Shown here piece by piece: positions 48,880 to 60,148 of a stretch of DNA of 64,000 bases. The stretch is from NCBI GenBank assembly GCA_026874595.1, contig CM049308.1, forward strand, positions 94,233,624 to 94,297,623. Direction: 5' to 3'. The translations under genes and the position numbers were made by a program. The notes beneath the pieces were generated by a model, which was not told the origin of the DNA, searched no databases, and saw nothing but the letters and a program-made list of their open reading frames with translations. Every line of letters begins with the position of its first letter. Position 1 is the stretch's first letter. This DNA comes from Sipunculus nudus (taxonomy: Eukaryota > Annelida > Sipuncula > Golfingiida > Sipunculidae).

Positions 48880-49090
48880 TATAAAATTATGAACTTCTTA
48901 ACGAAACTTAGTGTTCCACGTGCCGAAATATCCCCGCCTGACAGTTCCGCCCAGCAGACGACATGACTATAGTGCACTCCTTCTTATCACTACGCGGGTC
49001 CACACGCAGCGTGACGTCAAAGAGACCGCGGATTACGCTACACGAAATAGTTCTTTCGTTGTAAGCAAATATGTCGTCAGACTGTGTGCA
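48880..49090. promoter_or_regulatory. CpG-rich segment with a CRE palindrome
   Basis: TGACGTCA (49012-49019) lies in GCAGCGTGACGTCAAAG, with CGCGGGTCCACACGC upstream and ACCGCGGATTACGC downstream. Strand-symmetric open frames of 80-84 codons cross it and probably reflect base composition. It sits between the candidate decayed gene (minus strand) and the 3' array. Confidence 0.3.
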
Positions 49091-49269
49091 CGTTATATTC
49101 ATCAGTTTAAATTGCTTGAAATTACACAGTATAAACAAACGGTCAAGATATAAAACTGACATTTTGAAGATTAGTTAAGGGTTTCCTGAAAATATGAGAT
49201 ATATTAAAACCTGATATTCATTTTAAGTTGTTCTCATTAAGTTAAATAAATATAAGATTCATTTAAAAT

Positions 49270-52200
49270 AAAAATATAAATAAACTAAAAATTAAATTAT
49301 TTAATTAATATTTAATAATATTTATTTATCTGATTATTTATTATTAATATGATATTTTTTAATACTATGAATATATTATTTTCATTATAACTATCATTAG
49401 GCCTCTTATTGCAATATTTAGTTATCAAAATTAAAATTGATCATAAAATCAGAAATAATATGTTAATGACATTATATTAAGATATCATAATGTAATATAA
49501 ATAATTATTGTAATTCAAATGATAATTATAATGAAAAAAATAATATTAATAGCATTAAAAAATAGAATATTTGAATACATATTCAATAATATAAATAAGA
49601 AATAAATTATTTTATTAATATTTTATAATATTTATTTATCTGATTATATTCATAATATTCATCATGTTACCATAGTTTCCTATATGTTACTTTGGGGTCT
49701 TACTCCTAGCTGTGTTTTTCCTAGAGGCATTGAAAATTAACTATAATACCTCAAATATATTACTAATTAATTTCCTATATTTTACTGTAACCCCTATAGG
49801 GTACTATAGATGTATATAGTAAACTATAGGATATTTTGGCTGGGTAAATACGGACTTTATATTGTTATTATCCAGAAACGTGATGTTTATATGGGTATTA
49901 CAACGACAATCCTGGAGGGACCCTTGTGACTTAACCCACCTTTCTCCCTCGACCTAATCTTATTTCAGAAGTAAATCCTGCGATGAGTTTTAATAGACAA
50001 ATACATGAAAATACGTCACGTAGAACAATTTCGTAGTTTAATAATTACTTTTCAAAGATTTAATAATGTATTATTGATGTTTATTTTATGTAACCAAACG
50101 AACATGCCACGAGGGGCCCGCCATGGGCCCACATGGGAAACAATGCAGGACAAACTGGACAATGTCTTCATGGGCCCCATGTGGGCACTACCTACATGCA
50201 CTAGTACTGTTCCATATTATGTTATATAAATGATAGTTATTTTAATATAAACTATAGCTTTACTTTATGCTTACATAAAATGATATTAAAGGAAACTACA
50301 AACTAATATATGCTTTGAAACTTGACAAAAATACTCCACGTTACTAAAGTTTCTTATATGTGACTATAGACTCCTGCAGTTAATTAAGAATTTTCTTTAG
50401 GTATTGAAAATTGACTATAATATTCATCATGTTATCATAGTTTCCTATATGTTACTATGGGGTCCTATTCCAAGCTGTGATTTTCCTGGAGGCATTGAAA
50501 ATTGACTATAATACCCCAAATATTACTACTTCGTTTCCTATATTTTTCTGTAACCCCTATAGGTCACTAAACATGTAAATAGTAAACTATAGGATATTTT
50601 GGCTGGGTAAATACGGACTTTATATGTTTATTATCCAGAAAAGTGATGTTTATACTGGTATTACATAGGCTAGCCTGGAGGGACCCTTGTGAATTAGCCC
50701 GCGTGGCTCCCTCGACCAAATCTCAGTTGAGAAGTAAATCTTGTGATGAGTTTAAATAGACAAAAAAAAATATGAACATGCGTCACGTAGAACAATTTCG
50801 CAGTTAATTAATTACTTCTCAAAGATTTAATAAAATATCATTGTTTTTATTTTTTTTTGGTAACAAATACGAACATGCCACATGGGACCCGCCATGGGCC
50901 CACATGTGGAATAATGCAGTGCAATCCGGACAATGTCCTCATTGGCCCCATGTGGGCACTACCTGTGTCCGCCAATATTCAATAATATGAATTAAAAATA
51001 AATTATTTATTAATATTTTATAACAAAAAATTACTTATCTGATTATTTTCTAATAATATTCTAAATTATGTTATATAAAATGATATTAATGGAAACTACA
51101 AACTAATATATGCTTTGAAAATTGACAATAAATACTTCACGTGACAAAAGTTTCCTTTTTTGTGTCTACAGACTCCTGCAGTTAATTAAGATTTTTCTAT
51201 AGATATTGAAAATTGACTATAATACTCATCATGTTACCATAGTTTCCTGTATGTTACTATGGGGTTCTATTGCTAGGTGTGATTTTCCTAGAGGCATTGA
51301 AAATTGACTATAATACCCCAAATATTACTAATTAGCTTCCTATATTTTTATATAACCCCTATAGGTTACTATACATGTAAATAGTAAACTAAAGGAAATT
51401 TTGGCTGGGTAAATACGGATTTGATATGGTTATTATCCAGAAAAGTGATGTTTATACTTGTATTTCATGGGCTAGCCTGGCGGGACCCTTGTGACTTAAC
51501 CCACTTTGCTCCCTCGACCTAATTTCAGTTCAGAAGTAAATCTTATGATGATTTTAAATAGAGAAAACATGAAAATACGTCAGGGAGAACAATTTCGCAG
51601 TTAATTGATTACTTCTCAAAGATTTAATAATATATCATTGTTTTTTTTATTTTTTGTAACAAATACGAACATGGCGCATGGGACCCACCATGGGCCCACA
51701 TGTGGAACAATACAGGACAATCTGGACAATGCCCTCATGAGCCCCATGTGGGCACTACCTGTGTCCGCCCATATTCAATAATATGAATTAGAAATAAATT
51801 ATTTTATTGATATTTTATAACAAAAAAAATTATTTATCTGATTATTTTCTAGTTATATTCTAAATTATGTTACATAAAATGATATTAAAGGAAACTACAA
51901 ACTAATATATGCTTTGAAAATTGATAAAAAATACTCCACATTACTAAATTTTCCTTTTTGTGACTACAGACTTCTACATTTAATTAAGATTTTTCTATAG
52001 GTATTGAAAATTGACCATAATATTCATCATGTTACCTTAGTTTCCCATATGTTACTATGGGGTCCTATTGCTAGCTGTGATTTACCTAGAGGCATTGAAA
52101 ATTGACTTTAATGCCCCAAATACTACTAATTAGTTTCCTATAATTTTATATAAACCCCTATAGGTTAATATACATGTAAATAGTAAACTACAGGATATTT

Positions 52201-52560
52201 TGGCTGGGTAAATACAGACATTATATGGTTATTTTCCAGTAACTGATGTTAATACTGGTAATACATGGGCTAGCCTGGCAGGACCCTTGTGACTTAACCA
52301 CGTGGCTCCTACGACCTAATCTCAGTTCAGAAGTAAATCATATGATGAGTTTAAATAGACAAAAAAATACGTCACGTAGAACAATTTCGCAGTTAATTAA
52401 TTACATCTCAAAGATTTAATAATATATCATTGTTTTTTATTTTATGTTACAAATACGAACATGCCACATGGGACCCGCCATGGGCCCACATGTGGAACAA
52501 TGTAGGACAATCTGGACAATGCCCTCATGGGCCCCATGTGGGCACTACCTGTGTCAGCCC
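49270..52560 (+). repeat. ~790-bp tandem array, about 3.5-4 units, at the 3' end of the 12.1-kb element
   Basis: Marker phrases recur: ACCATAGTTTCCTATATG at 49671, 50431, 51236 and 52034; GATATTAAAGGAAACTACAA at about 50281, 51079 and 51879; GAACATGCCACATGGGACCC at about 50100, 50873, 51668 and 52455. The period is 760-805 bp. Each unit joins an AT-rich module (TTAATATTTTATAA, TTTATCTGATTAT), a GGCTGGGTAAATACGGAC module, an ACGTCACGTAGAACAATTTC module and a ~100-bp GC-rich module of palindromes (CATGGGCCCACATGTGG, GGGCCCCATGTGGGCAC). The last GC-rich module leads straight into the right terminal repeat. The first unit (49270-50000) is the most diverged. Confidence 0.9.
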
Positions 52561-52594
52561 ATGCCCATGTCTGCCCATGTGAAGCCCATATGTA

Positions 52595-52628
52595 CCCACG
52601 TGGGCCCCTCGTATACGTGCTATCAGGG
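52595..52628 (-). repeat. right terminal inverted repeat of the 12.1-kb element
   Basis: The reverse complement starts CCCTGATAGCACGT and agrees with the left end in 27 of 34 positions. TA follows at 52629-52630. Confidence 0.85.
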
Positions 52629-52630
52629 TA

Positions 52631-55314
52631 AATTCGTTGATGGCCAGATCAAGCTAACCAGACTGTTGCAGTATACGACTGGGCCAGCTAAAATGTCTAT
52701 AAAGAATTGTGCTCTGATTGGAGGCGAGGCTGGCTATAAACAGGCGCGGGAGATCCTTAGGAACCGTTTTGGAGACTCCCACCTGGTGTCGCAAAGAATT
52801 ATAACGGACCTCAAGTGTGGCAGGAAGGTTGTTAAGGCTCATGAACTGCAACAGCTCGCGGATGAGCTTACCATGGCCTTAACAGCTCTGGAAAAACTTG
52901 GAAAATATTCAGAGCTTGATACACAGCAAAGTATCATAGACATAGTTCAGCGATGTCAACCGCATATCCGCAACCGCTGGAGAAAACAGGCTTTGACTAC
53001 CAAAAAAGACAAAGACGCATATCCCACATTTAAAGATTTTGTTGAATTCATGAGGATGATCGCTTTAGAAGCCTGTGATCCCGTGTATGGGACTGAAACA
53101 ATGAAATTCAGGGATAATCCCCAGAGCGCCATCAGCAATGCAGTGACCAGCTGGCCGTCTGTAGATCCCTCAGTGACATCACGTCTACAGAATCCTGAGC
53201 AGGCATCAACAAGTGAGCCCGAACAATCGCGTCCTTGTGTGGTATGTAGTCAAAGTCATAGACTGTTTCATTGTGACTCTTTCAAAGCCATGCAGCCTGT
53301 AGATCGGTTGCAGATTGTTAAAAGAAACAGATTGTGTTACAATTGTTTGTTGGCGGGTCATAATAGCCGTGAATGTAGAAAAGGATCAGTTTGTACAGTG
53401 CCAGGTTGTGGTAGGAAGCATACGAAATTTATTCACGTTGAAGGTGAAAACGGTAGGCAGGCTTCACATGTGAATGTTAGTGATGAGACTAGAAGCGAGA
53501 GTCAGATCAGTGTGAGTAGTAATGCAAATGTCAACACTGTAAATTCCAGTGTCTTCTTACCAATAGTTCCGGTGATAGTCAATGGTCAAAAGGAAGCTTA
53601 CACTCTGCTGGACACTGGATCTACCAACACATTTGTCAGTCAGCGACTTGCGAGTCAGCTGAAGCTGAAGGGCACCGAAGCAAACTATGAAATGAATACC
53701 CTAAACAATAGTTCTAAAGTATGCTCAAAGATTGTGTCTTTCCATTTAAAATCAGTGGATGGGAATCAGGCTATTGAAATGAAAAATGTACTGGTGGTAC
53801 CAACCATCCCAGCGAGGTATCCTGGCCACGTGATGCACCTACAGAGATATCCTCACTTGCGTGGTCTACCAATACGACAGGTTGATAATGACATACAGGC
53901 AGACATCCTTATTGGCATGGACAACGCATATGCCTTGATGCCTCTAGAAGTAAGGAGTGCCCCTGACGACAGAAATCAGCCTTATGCCATTCGAACCTTG
54001 TTTGGTTGGTCTCTCAGTGGACCTGTTAATGGCCAGGTGTCTCAGGTAGTTAATTCAAATTTTGTGGACCTCAACCAACAGATAGAAAAGCTATGGAGTA
54101 TGGAGTCAGTTGATGAAGATGTAACGTCATTGTCACCGGAAGACCGCAAGGTTCTTGATCTATGTCACGATGAGATCCGTCACGAGGAAGGTCATGATGT
54201 TTTGCCGATACCATGGAGAGCTGGGACACCGAAATTACCCAACAACAGGTATGCAGCCACAGTTAGGTCAAACAATCTTCAGAATAAGCTTAAGAAAACC
54301 GGGATGGCTGAAGTTTACCAAGAGAACCTTAATAATTCGGTCACAGGAAGTCACATATCAATTCCCGAGATGATTCATGCTCGGAACCTAGTTGTCCAGA
54401 ATCAGGCCTACCATGAGGAGATCACAGCAGTTGAGAAAGGTAAGGGTGGGTCGAAACCTAACCCACTCTACAAGCTGACACCTGCTCTGGAAAATGGACT
54501 GTTAGTTATCGGTGGATGGCAAAAACATGCAGCTGTTGCAGAGTCAAAGCGTCCAGTGATATTGCCACATGAACACAAGCTGACTTACATTGTTGTTCGG
54601 CAGTACCGTAACTCAGCTCACCTTGTAATTGAGTGGACTTTGGGTCAAATAAGGAGGAAGTATTGGATTACCAAAGCAAGGACCCGGATTAAGAAGGGAA
54701 AGAATGACTGCGTCATGCACAAGCAGCTGTATGGGTCACCAATGGTTCCAAAGCTCCCTGGTTTGCCTCCTGAAAGCTGCGAATCTGAAAGTCCATCTTT
54801 CAGCTATGTCGGTGTTGACCTATTTGGACCAATTCTTGTCAAGAGAGGCAGATCTGAAGTAAAACGATATGGTTACATTTACACTTGCTTCTCAACCAGA
54901 GCTATCCACCTTGAGGTCTTGAATAGCCTGGAATCTGATACCTTCATAAATGGTTTCTTCAGATTTATATCGAGGAGGGGGTTCCCACGTCAACTTTGGT
55001 CAGACAACGGCATTAACCTCGTGGGCGCATGTACGGGGCTATCTAGAAGTCTTTGTCAGTTAAATCGAGGTCAGATTATCAGGGCTGCACGTCCTGAGAT
55101 ATCGAATGACAATTCAACCCCCCTATTGGCATCTCATTGGCATATCAGAACCGTTCGGAGATTTCTGGTGTCGTTACTAAATGGAAGTCCAATAATGACA
55201 GACACCGTTTTGTGTACTGTTTTCTGTGAAGCAGAGAACATAGTGAACAGTCGACCAATTACCAAGTGTTTTGAATACTTTGATACATGCTTTATGTTAT
55301 TTGTTCAACTTTAG
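52631..55314 (+). pseudogene. gag-pol: BEL/Pao gag (C-terminal part) and pol, lacking reverse transcriptase
   Basis: One open frame (it also reads back into the insertion to 52444). Order: rest of the DUF1759-like gag with DGQIKLTRLLQYTTGPAK and YKQAREILRNRFGD; a cysteine region CVVCSQSHRLFHC (53236) and CCHC knuckle CYNCLLAGHNSREC (53335-53376). Next an aspartic protease with LLDTGS (catalytic Asp codon 53611) and its conserved ADILIGMDN and IRTLFGWSLSGP; then a short stub of the linker before reverse transcriptase. The reverse transcriptase and RNase H cores are missing (no YxDD), and the frame passes directly to a worn H2C2 zinc region (first His and last Cys changed; CVMHK instead of CxxC). 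Integrase follows, with Asp at 54817 (GVDLFGP) and 55003 (WSDNG), 62 residues apart. The third catalytic residue (Glu of the GGxWE segment) is lost by small in-frame deletions near LASHWHIRTVRRF. The frame stops with TAG at 55312. Confidence 0.9.
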
Positions 55315-55358
55315 ATTAGTTTTGTTTGCCTAATGTTCTTTGTTAAATCATGTTGATT

Positions 55359-55371
55359 TAAGGCGGGGGAG
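55359..55371 (+). other. polypurine tract next to the 3' LTR
   Basis: AAGGCGGGGGAG directly abuts the LTR start; this is the expected plus-strand primer site of an LTR retrotransposon. Confidence 0.8.
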
Positions 55372-56649
55372 TGTTACTGCCCTGACGAGGGCCAGTAATA
55401 TCTCAGGTTGTTGTAATTTTAGAATTGATAGATAAGTTTTGTGTAACCATATGTTTTGCCATGTTTGTGGCACTTGTTTAATGTACATATGTGTCATCTG
55501 AATTTAGTGTAATTTTTAAGCAATTAATTCGCGACCTCTGTTGGAAAACCATTATTATATGTATTACATTTACTTCATGCAGTGATCTTGTGTAGGCTAT
55601 ACCAGTTATTTTAGATTTCCTTAATTCAGACGGAGCACCAGGCTTCATGTGCTGTTTATTGTTTGAGCTAGCCAGTCAGGTGGTAATTTATCATGCTGTG
55701 GCTGGTGTCCAGCCGTACCGACAGCTCACCAGCTTGTATAGTGCTTCACAGGGTCAAGGATACAAAATTGTCACTGTTCTCAACTCGTGGGACAGGGGTG
55801 CTCTCGATAGCCCCGTGTTGTGTTACTGTTCCCAGGCCGCCTGGGTATTTTAGGTATGCCCCGAGACAAAGGGGGAGTCAGTTGGCAACAAGTGTTAGTT
55901 CAAGTCACCTTACTGTTGTGTATATGTTAAGATTTTAAGTCACTGTTACGTCACCCTAGTCAAAGACTCCATGTCACCATAATGTGTGGGTCAAGTCAAT
56001 AATAGCGCACAAGTCTGTGAGTATTTCATTTTTTTATACATGTCATTTAAATTCAGTATGGTTTATTCAAATATAACAGGACATAGTGTTAGGGGCGGTA
56101 ATCTTGCCCAGTGTATTTTCTTGGCTGTCAGATCAGGTCAAGCCGTTGCTTCCTTTGATGTTAAACTTTCATGTTGTAACTGTTTATAATTTTGTGTCAT
56201 GTTGACAGGATATCTGTGAGAATTTGTCAGGTTATAGTAATACAATGTTGCCATTTTGATAATTTATGAAGTGAGTCTCATACAGTGTTAAGATAACTTG
56301 TTTATGGAAGGTTATGATACAAATCCAACTTGAATATGAACAAAATTAAATGTTTTATGGGTTCTTATAAATGTTTATTCAGCCAGTTTCAAGTTTCAAT
56401 TTATTCATGATAATGATATATTCTTTATTGGTAATTCAATGCATGTGAACGTTGCTCATGAGTTGACAAATCATTTTGTCATTATTATACATCGACATTT
56501 ATGTTATTATCTTATTTGTTGTAGATTCACCATGATCATGATCATAACCCTAACCTTTTATGAAGTGACATGCGTGTAATAGCAGTGCAGTAAAATGATA
56601 TACGTCTACACGTTGTTATGTTTGTATTCTGAAAGACCCGCGCGTTACA
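55372..56649 (+). repeat. 3' LTR of the BEL/Pao element
   Basis: 1,278 bp, TGTTACTGCC to GCGTTACA, and by eye the same as the 5' LTR. Followed by TTTGC (56650-56654), the second copy of the target duplication. Confidence 0.93.
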
Positions 56650-56812
56650 TTTGCATTTACGTGAAATTTGGTACTTGAAATTAAGATTTTCGTCAACTTC
56701 AACTCCCAGGAATTTGATGCAATGAGATCTCTCAATAAAATCTCCATTCACATCAAGTTTTCTAGAGCTGACTTTCTGTAGCTGCTGCCTTGGCCCAACT
56801 ATATAAGAAATT
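56650..56812 (-). mobile_element. LINE (CR1/L2-type) reverse transcriptase fragment, upstream half
   Basis: Minus strand from about 56810: YIVGPRQQLQKVSSRKLDV, then NGDFIERSHCIKFLGVEVDE and NLNFKYQISRKC. The IKFLGVEVDExLxF motif is the conserved block just after the palm of CR1/L2/Jockey-type reverse transcriptases. The frame is open to the LTR, where the BEL/Pao insertion cuts it; the continuation is at 38740 downward. Upstream of about 56812 the homology ends, so the LINE was already 5'-truncated. Confidence 0.82.
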
Positions 56813-58306
56813 AAGTTTACTATATAGGTTACTTCATACGAAGTCTATATATGTCATGCGCCATCGGTCGATTTCATTTTAATAACTTCTGTGAGAAAAA
56901 AACACATTCTAAGTACGCAATATTTTACTTTTTTAAGTGCAAACCTTCTAACCTTGTGATTGATTAGGTTTAAATTGCCCTGGACCTTCACACCGTGCAT
57001 GGTACTGCCTATACATATATGATCATGCACTTTTAGGCGGTGCATGATATATATAGAGCTATACCAGCGCAAAGGGGTTTCTTTACATATTTAGGGGTTT
57101 CAATGCTGATAATGGATATCATTTATAGCTTAAATGGATAAAACACGTTTTAAAAAGGGAAAAAAGTAAAATCAGATAACCCCTATATACAGATAACACC
57201 TATAAAGGAAACACTGCGGATCATGATTTTTATCGGGGTGGGATATTTTATATGCATCTTATAATATATGTATACATATCTATATTTCTCCTGCAAAAAC
57301 TGCTGCTTAAATTAAACTTATATTTACATAAAGGAGGGGACATTTAAATAGTCGGAATGATGGTTTCCCGTAGGCATGTCTAAATTCCTAATGTAAACTC
57401 TAAGGAGATGCTCATCCATTGAGCAGTCCAGTGAAAAGATAGTCATTCATGCTCCATGCAGATCAAACATGTCCGATTTTAAGTGATGCCATCTGTTACC
57501 TATAAAGATAAAAGTTAGGGTTCAATAAATATTTCAATCTTAATTTGATAATAACAAAAGCTAGTTGATTCATAAACTATACAAGATCTTTGACATATAA
57601 TATATGAATTTCTTAGAAAGAATATATAATGGTCATTAAAGTGGAGATGGGGGGGGCACATTGTTATTTTATTATTAAATTTACATTTAACTCGCTCTTA
57701 TTCATCTGATAAGTGCATTTTATAAAGAAATAATTAAATAAGACGACTTGAAACACGTATAATCTGTGGTGAATACTTAATATATTTATATTAAGGAAAC
57801 CTGTGCCTATGTACTACATATGTGGACAGCAGCTATACTGGGATAATGTATAGGGAGCTTGACCTATAATTAAGAGAGTTTGTAAAAAAAAAAGCATTTC
57901 AACAAAACCGCATAAGATAACGATATTCTAGTTGGACCTAAGACAGATAACTGATGCACATGTATATATAGAATTATATATAAACATTATAAACGGAAAA
58001 TTTAGTTTAGCTGAACTCTGTATCATCTAATGGTACAATTCATCAGCCACTTTTGTGGTTACAGTTAACAGTTATTTTAATTTCATAGGTAAAATCATCA
58101 TTTTATTATCTTATTTTCTATTTTATTATAAAAATTTAGAAATAATATATGATATAGAATATCCCTTTTGTTCAGTGTGATCTTCAATATCGATCGATGG
58201 GTTTGGCCGATCGGCCGATGGGTTTGGCCGATTGATGACCATCGGTCGATACACTGTTGGCGGAAACCAATCGGCCTATATGGGCCAGATCAACCGACGG
58301 CGCATG

Positions 58307-58310
<4 letters not shown>
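56813..58310. other. AT-rich noncoding DNA
   Basis: No gene. A 21-bp phrase GATGGGTTTGGCCGATCGGCC is nearly duplicated at 58195-58230. The 72-codon minus-strand frame at 56854-57072 has no recognisable feature. Confidence 0.5.

Positions 58311-58313
<3 letters not shown>

Positions 58314-58390
<77 letters not shown>
58314..58390. repeat. (TA)n microsatellite, ~75 bp
   Basis: Long uninterrupted TA tract, preceded by CACACA. A second short TA run lies at 58432-58450. Confidence 0.97.
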
Positions 58391-58404
<14 letters not shown>

Positions 58405-58448
58405 ATACGCGTTTTTATTTTATATCAATCATTTATATATATATATAT

Positions 58449-58450
<2 letters not shown>

Positions 58451-58512
<62 letters not shown>

Positions 58513-58562
58513 GTGATTAATTGATTGAGTGATTAATTGATTGAGTGATTGAGTTAGTGATT
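58451..58562. repeat. (GATT)n microsatellite
   Basis: About 60 bp of perfect GATT units decaying into GAGTGATTAATT variants, then GAGTTAGTGATTG. Confidence 0.97.
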
Positions 58563-58936
58563 GACCGACACCGAATGCGGATCTGATGAGAACAGTGTCA
58601 TCCAGCGTGGAACGTTTTAGAAAATAGGCGATATGTAATTAGTCGTGCTGTTCTGACATAATTTGAATCTCAAGCACTTACAGCGTGTTGAACTAAACAA
58701 AGTATGGACCAGAAAGGACCCGATCAATCCTGCGTGTCCGTTATATATAATTATATATGATGTATTCCTATTTCAAAAATTATACATGGAAATGGACCGT
58801 ATATACGCGTGTTTGTGTTTGTATTACATATAAATTATGTAAATGATATGTGATGATAATATTACTCCCACTTAGTTCTCTGTACATGAAGAGCGAGACA
58901 AGCTTCAACGCGCGCGTGCTCTGCTGCAATATGCGA

Positions 58937-58937
<1 letters not shown>

Positions 58938-58994
<57 letters not shown>
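58938..58994. repeat. (TA)n microsatellite
   Basis: About 55 bp of uninterrupted TA. Confidence 0.97.
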
Positions 58995-58996
<2 letters not shown>

Positions 58997-59339
58997 GTAA
59001 TCCAAACCCTGCAGGTATATATATGCATGTGTATATGCCTGTCAAACTATGTTGGGAATCTTTTAAATTGATTCATATATAAATACTTGATATACAGGAA
59101 ATATTATTTTTGCGTGGTGCATATGTGACGTACAGGTACAGTTTGGTTAATACTTTGTCCATGGTGATTGTTCTCTTTTAATAACTGCATTTACAATTTT
59201 GGGTTTGCATGCAGTAATCGACGTATACCTTACAAACACCGCATATATAGATTCAATTTGTTCTCATCTCATGTATATTTTTTTTTTAATTTCTTTGTTT
59301 TTGTGTGCGTGCATGTGTGTCTCGCGATTTGAGATAATG

Positions 59340-59475
59340 CATGATGAGCAGATCATGTGACGTCAGAGATCACGTGTCGTGCTCACAACACTGATCAGCT
59401 AATCAGTAAAAACCCGTAAGCTCATCAGCTCAACCCGAGAACACGCGTGTCATCGATGTTCACACGACGTGTACA
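59340..59475. promoter_or_regulatory. CRE and E-box cluster
   Basis: GTGACGTCAGAGATCACGTG carries a full CRE (TGACGTCA, 59358-59365) and a CACGTG E-box (59371-59376) six bases apart. TGATCAGCTAATCAG follows downstream. Sites for CREB/ATF and bHLH-Zip factors are well defined, but function here is inferred. Confidence 0.4.
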
Positions 59476-59814
59476 TGCCAGTGTATAGCTTCATTTATTA
59501 TTAGGTTAATTAAGAATCAATGGTTGACATTTCTCATTAGAGGGCTATTATTTTAATAATCAAAAGGTTATACAACCTGCATTCTACAATTTACAATAAT
59601 AACCATCCCCCCTCTCTCTCCTCGCATATAAGGTATTCCTTATTTATGCATTGATTAACTTTGATAGAAATGTAACTTATTACAATTATATATGTCCATT
59701 ATTATACATTGTACACTATATTGATAAATAATATGATCACAATTCATTATGTTATTCATCTTAGAATTAAAGTTCATTGTGATCATTGAATAATTTAGAT
59801 ATATTAATCTTAAA
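59476..59814. other. AT-rich noncoding DNA
   Basis: Nothing recognised. Confidence 0.5.
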
Positions 59815-59881
59815 ATTGTGATTATTATTATGATGATAATGATAATTACCATTACAATTATTATGATGATGACGGTGATTA

Positions 59882-59912
<31 letters not shown>

Positions 59913-59929
59913 CATTATTACTAGCACCC

Positions 59930-59975
<46 letters not shown>
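59815..59975. repeat. (ATT/ATG)n trinucleotide repeat followed by (TA)n
   Basis: About 100 bp of mixed ATT, ATG and ATC triplets, then about 45 bp of TA. Open frames on both strands here are simple-sequence artefacts. Confidence 0.95.
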
Positions 59976-59979
<4 letters not shown>

Positions 59980-60148
59980 CTGTGGCAGTCTTTTACGTAG
60001 CTGTTGATAAAACATATTTATGACGCATTATTGGCGTGTTTACATCTTTATATAATAACTGTAAACCACGGCGTGTCACGTCAAGTACGTGTGTCCGTAC
60101 ACAACATGGGCCTGCAGGTGCTTGCCCGATGACCGCCTTGTCTGAACG

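Larger units (their letters stand above)
40500..52628. mobile_element. 12.1-kb DNA element with CCC(A/T)GATAGCA inverted ends and TA duplication, inserted in gag
   Basis: The two ends match as inverted repeats in 27 of the first 34 positions (left CCCAGATAGCATGC..., right complement CCCTGATAGCACGT...). TA flanks each side (40498-40499 and 52629-52630). Ignoring the insert and one TA leaves the two gag halves in the same reading frame with the domain uninterrupted, which independently confirms both boundaries. Inside: 234-bp repeats, a SINE, dispersed repeats, promoter-like islands and a 3.3-kb array of ~790-bp units. Both ends are rich in palindromic words such as ATGGGCCCAC and CCCATGTGGGC. 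No transposase is recognised. TA duplication suggests a Tc1/mariner-like or unknown superfamily; the length is very unusual for a non-autonomous member. Confidence 0.85.
38741..56649 (+). mobile_element. BEL/Pao LTR retrotransposon, complete ends, interrupted gag, defective pol
   Basis: Bounded by two 1,278-bp LTRs (TG...CA ends) and a 5-bp direct duplication. Total span is 17,909 bp, of which 12,129 bp is a later DNA insertion in gag, so the retroelement itself is about 5.8 kb. The family is shown by the gag/protease/integrase order and by sequence types found in BEL/Pao polyproteins (DUF1759-like gag, DUF1758-like protease, H2C2-type zinc region and rve integrase). LTR offset is constant at 16,631 bp from end to end. 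The element lies in a LINE fragment of opposite strand. Confidence 0.92.

Noticed and set aside
40500-52628. Polinton/Maverick or herpesvirus-like giant transposon
   Set aside because: TA rather than 6-bp or TTAA duplication, ends do not start AG, and no polymerase, packaging ATPase, capsid or integrase gene is readable inside.
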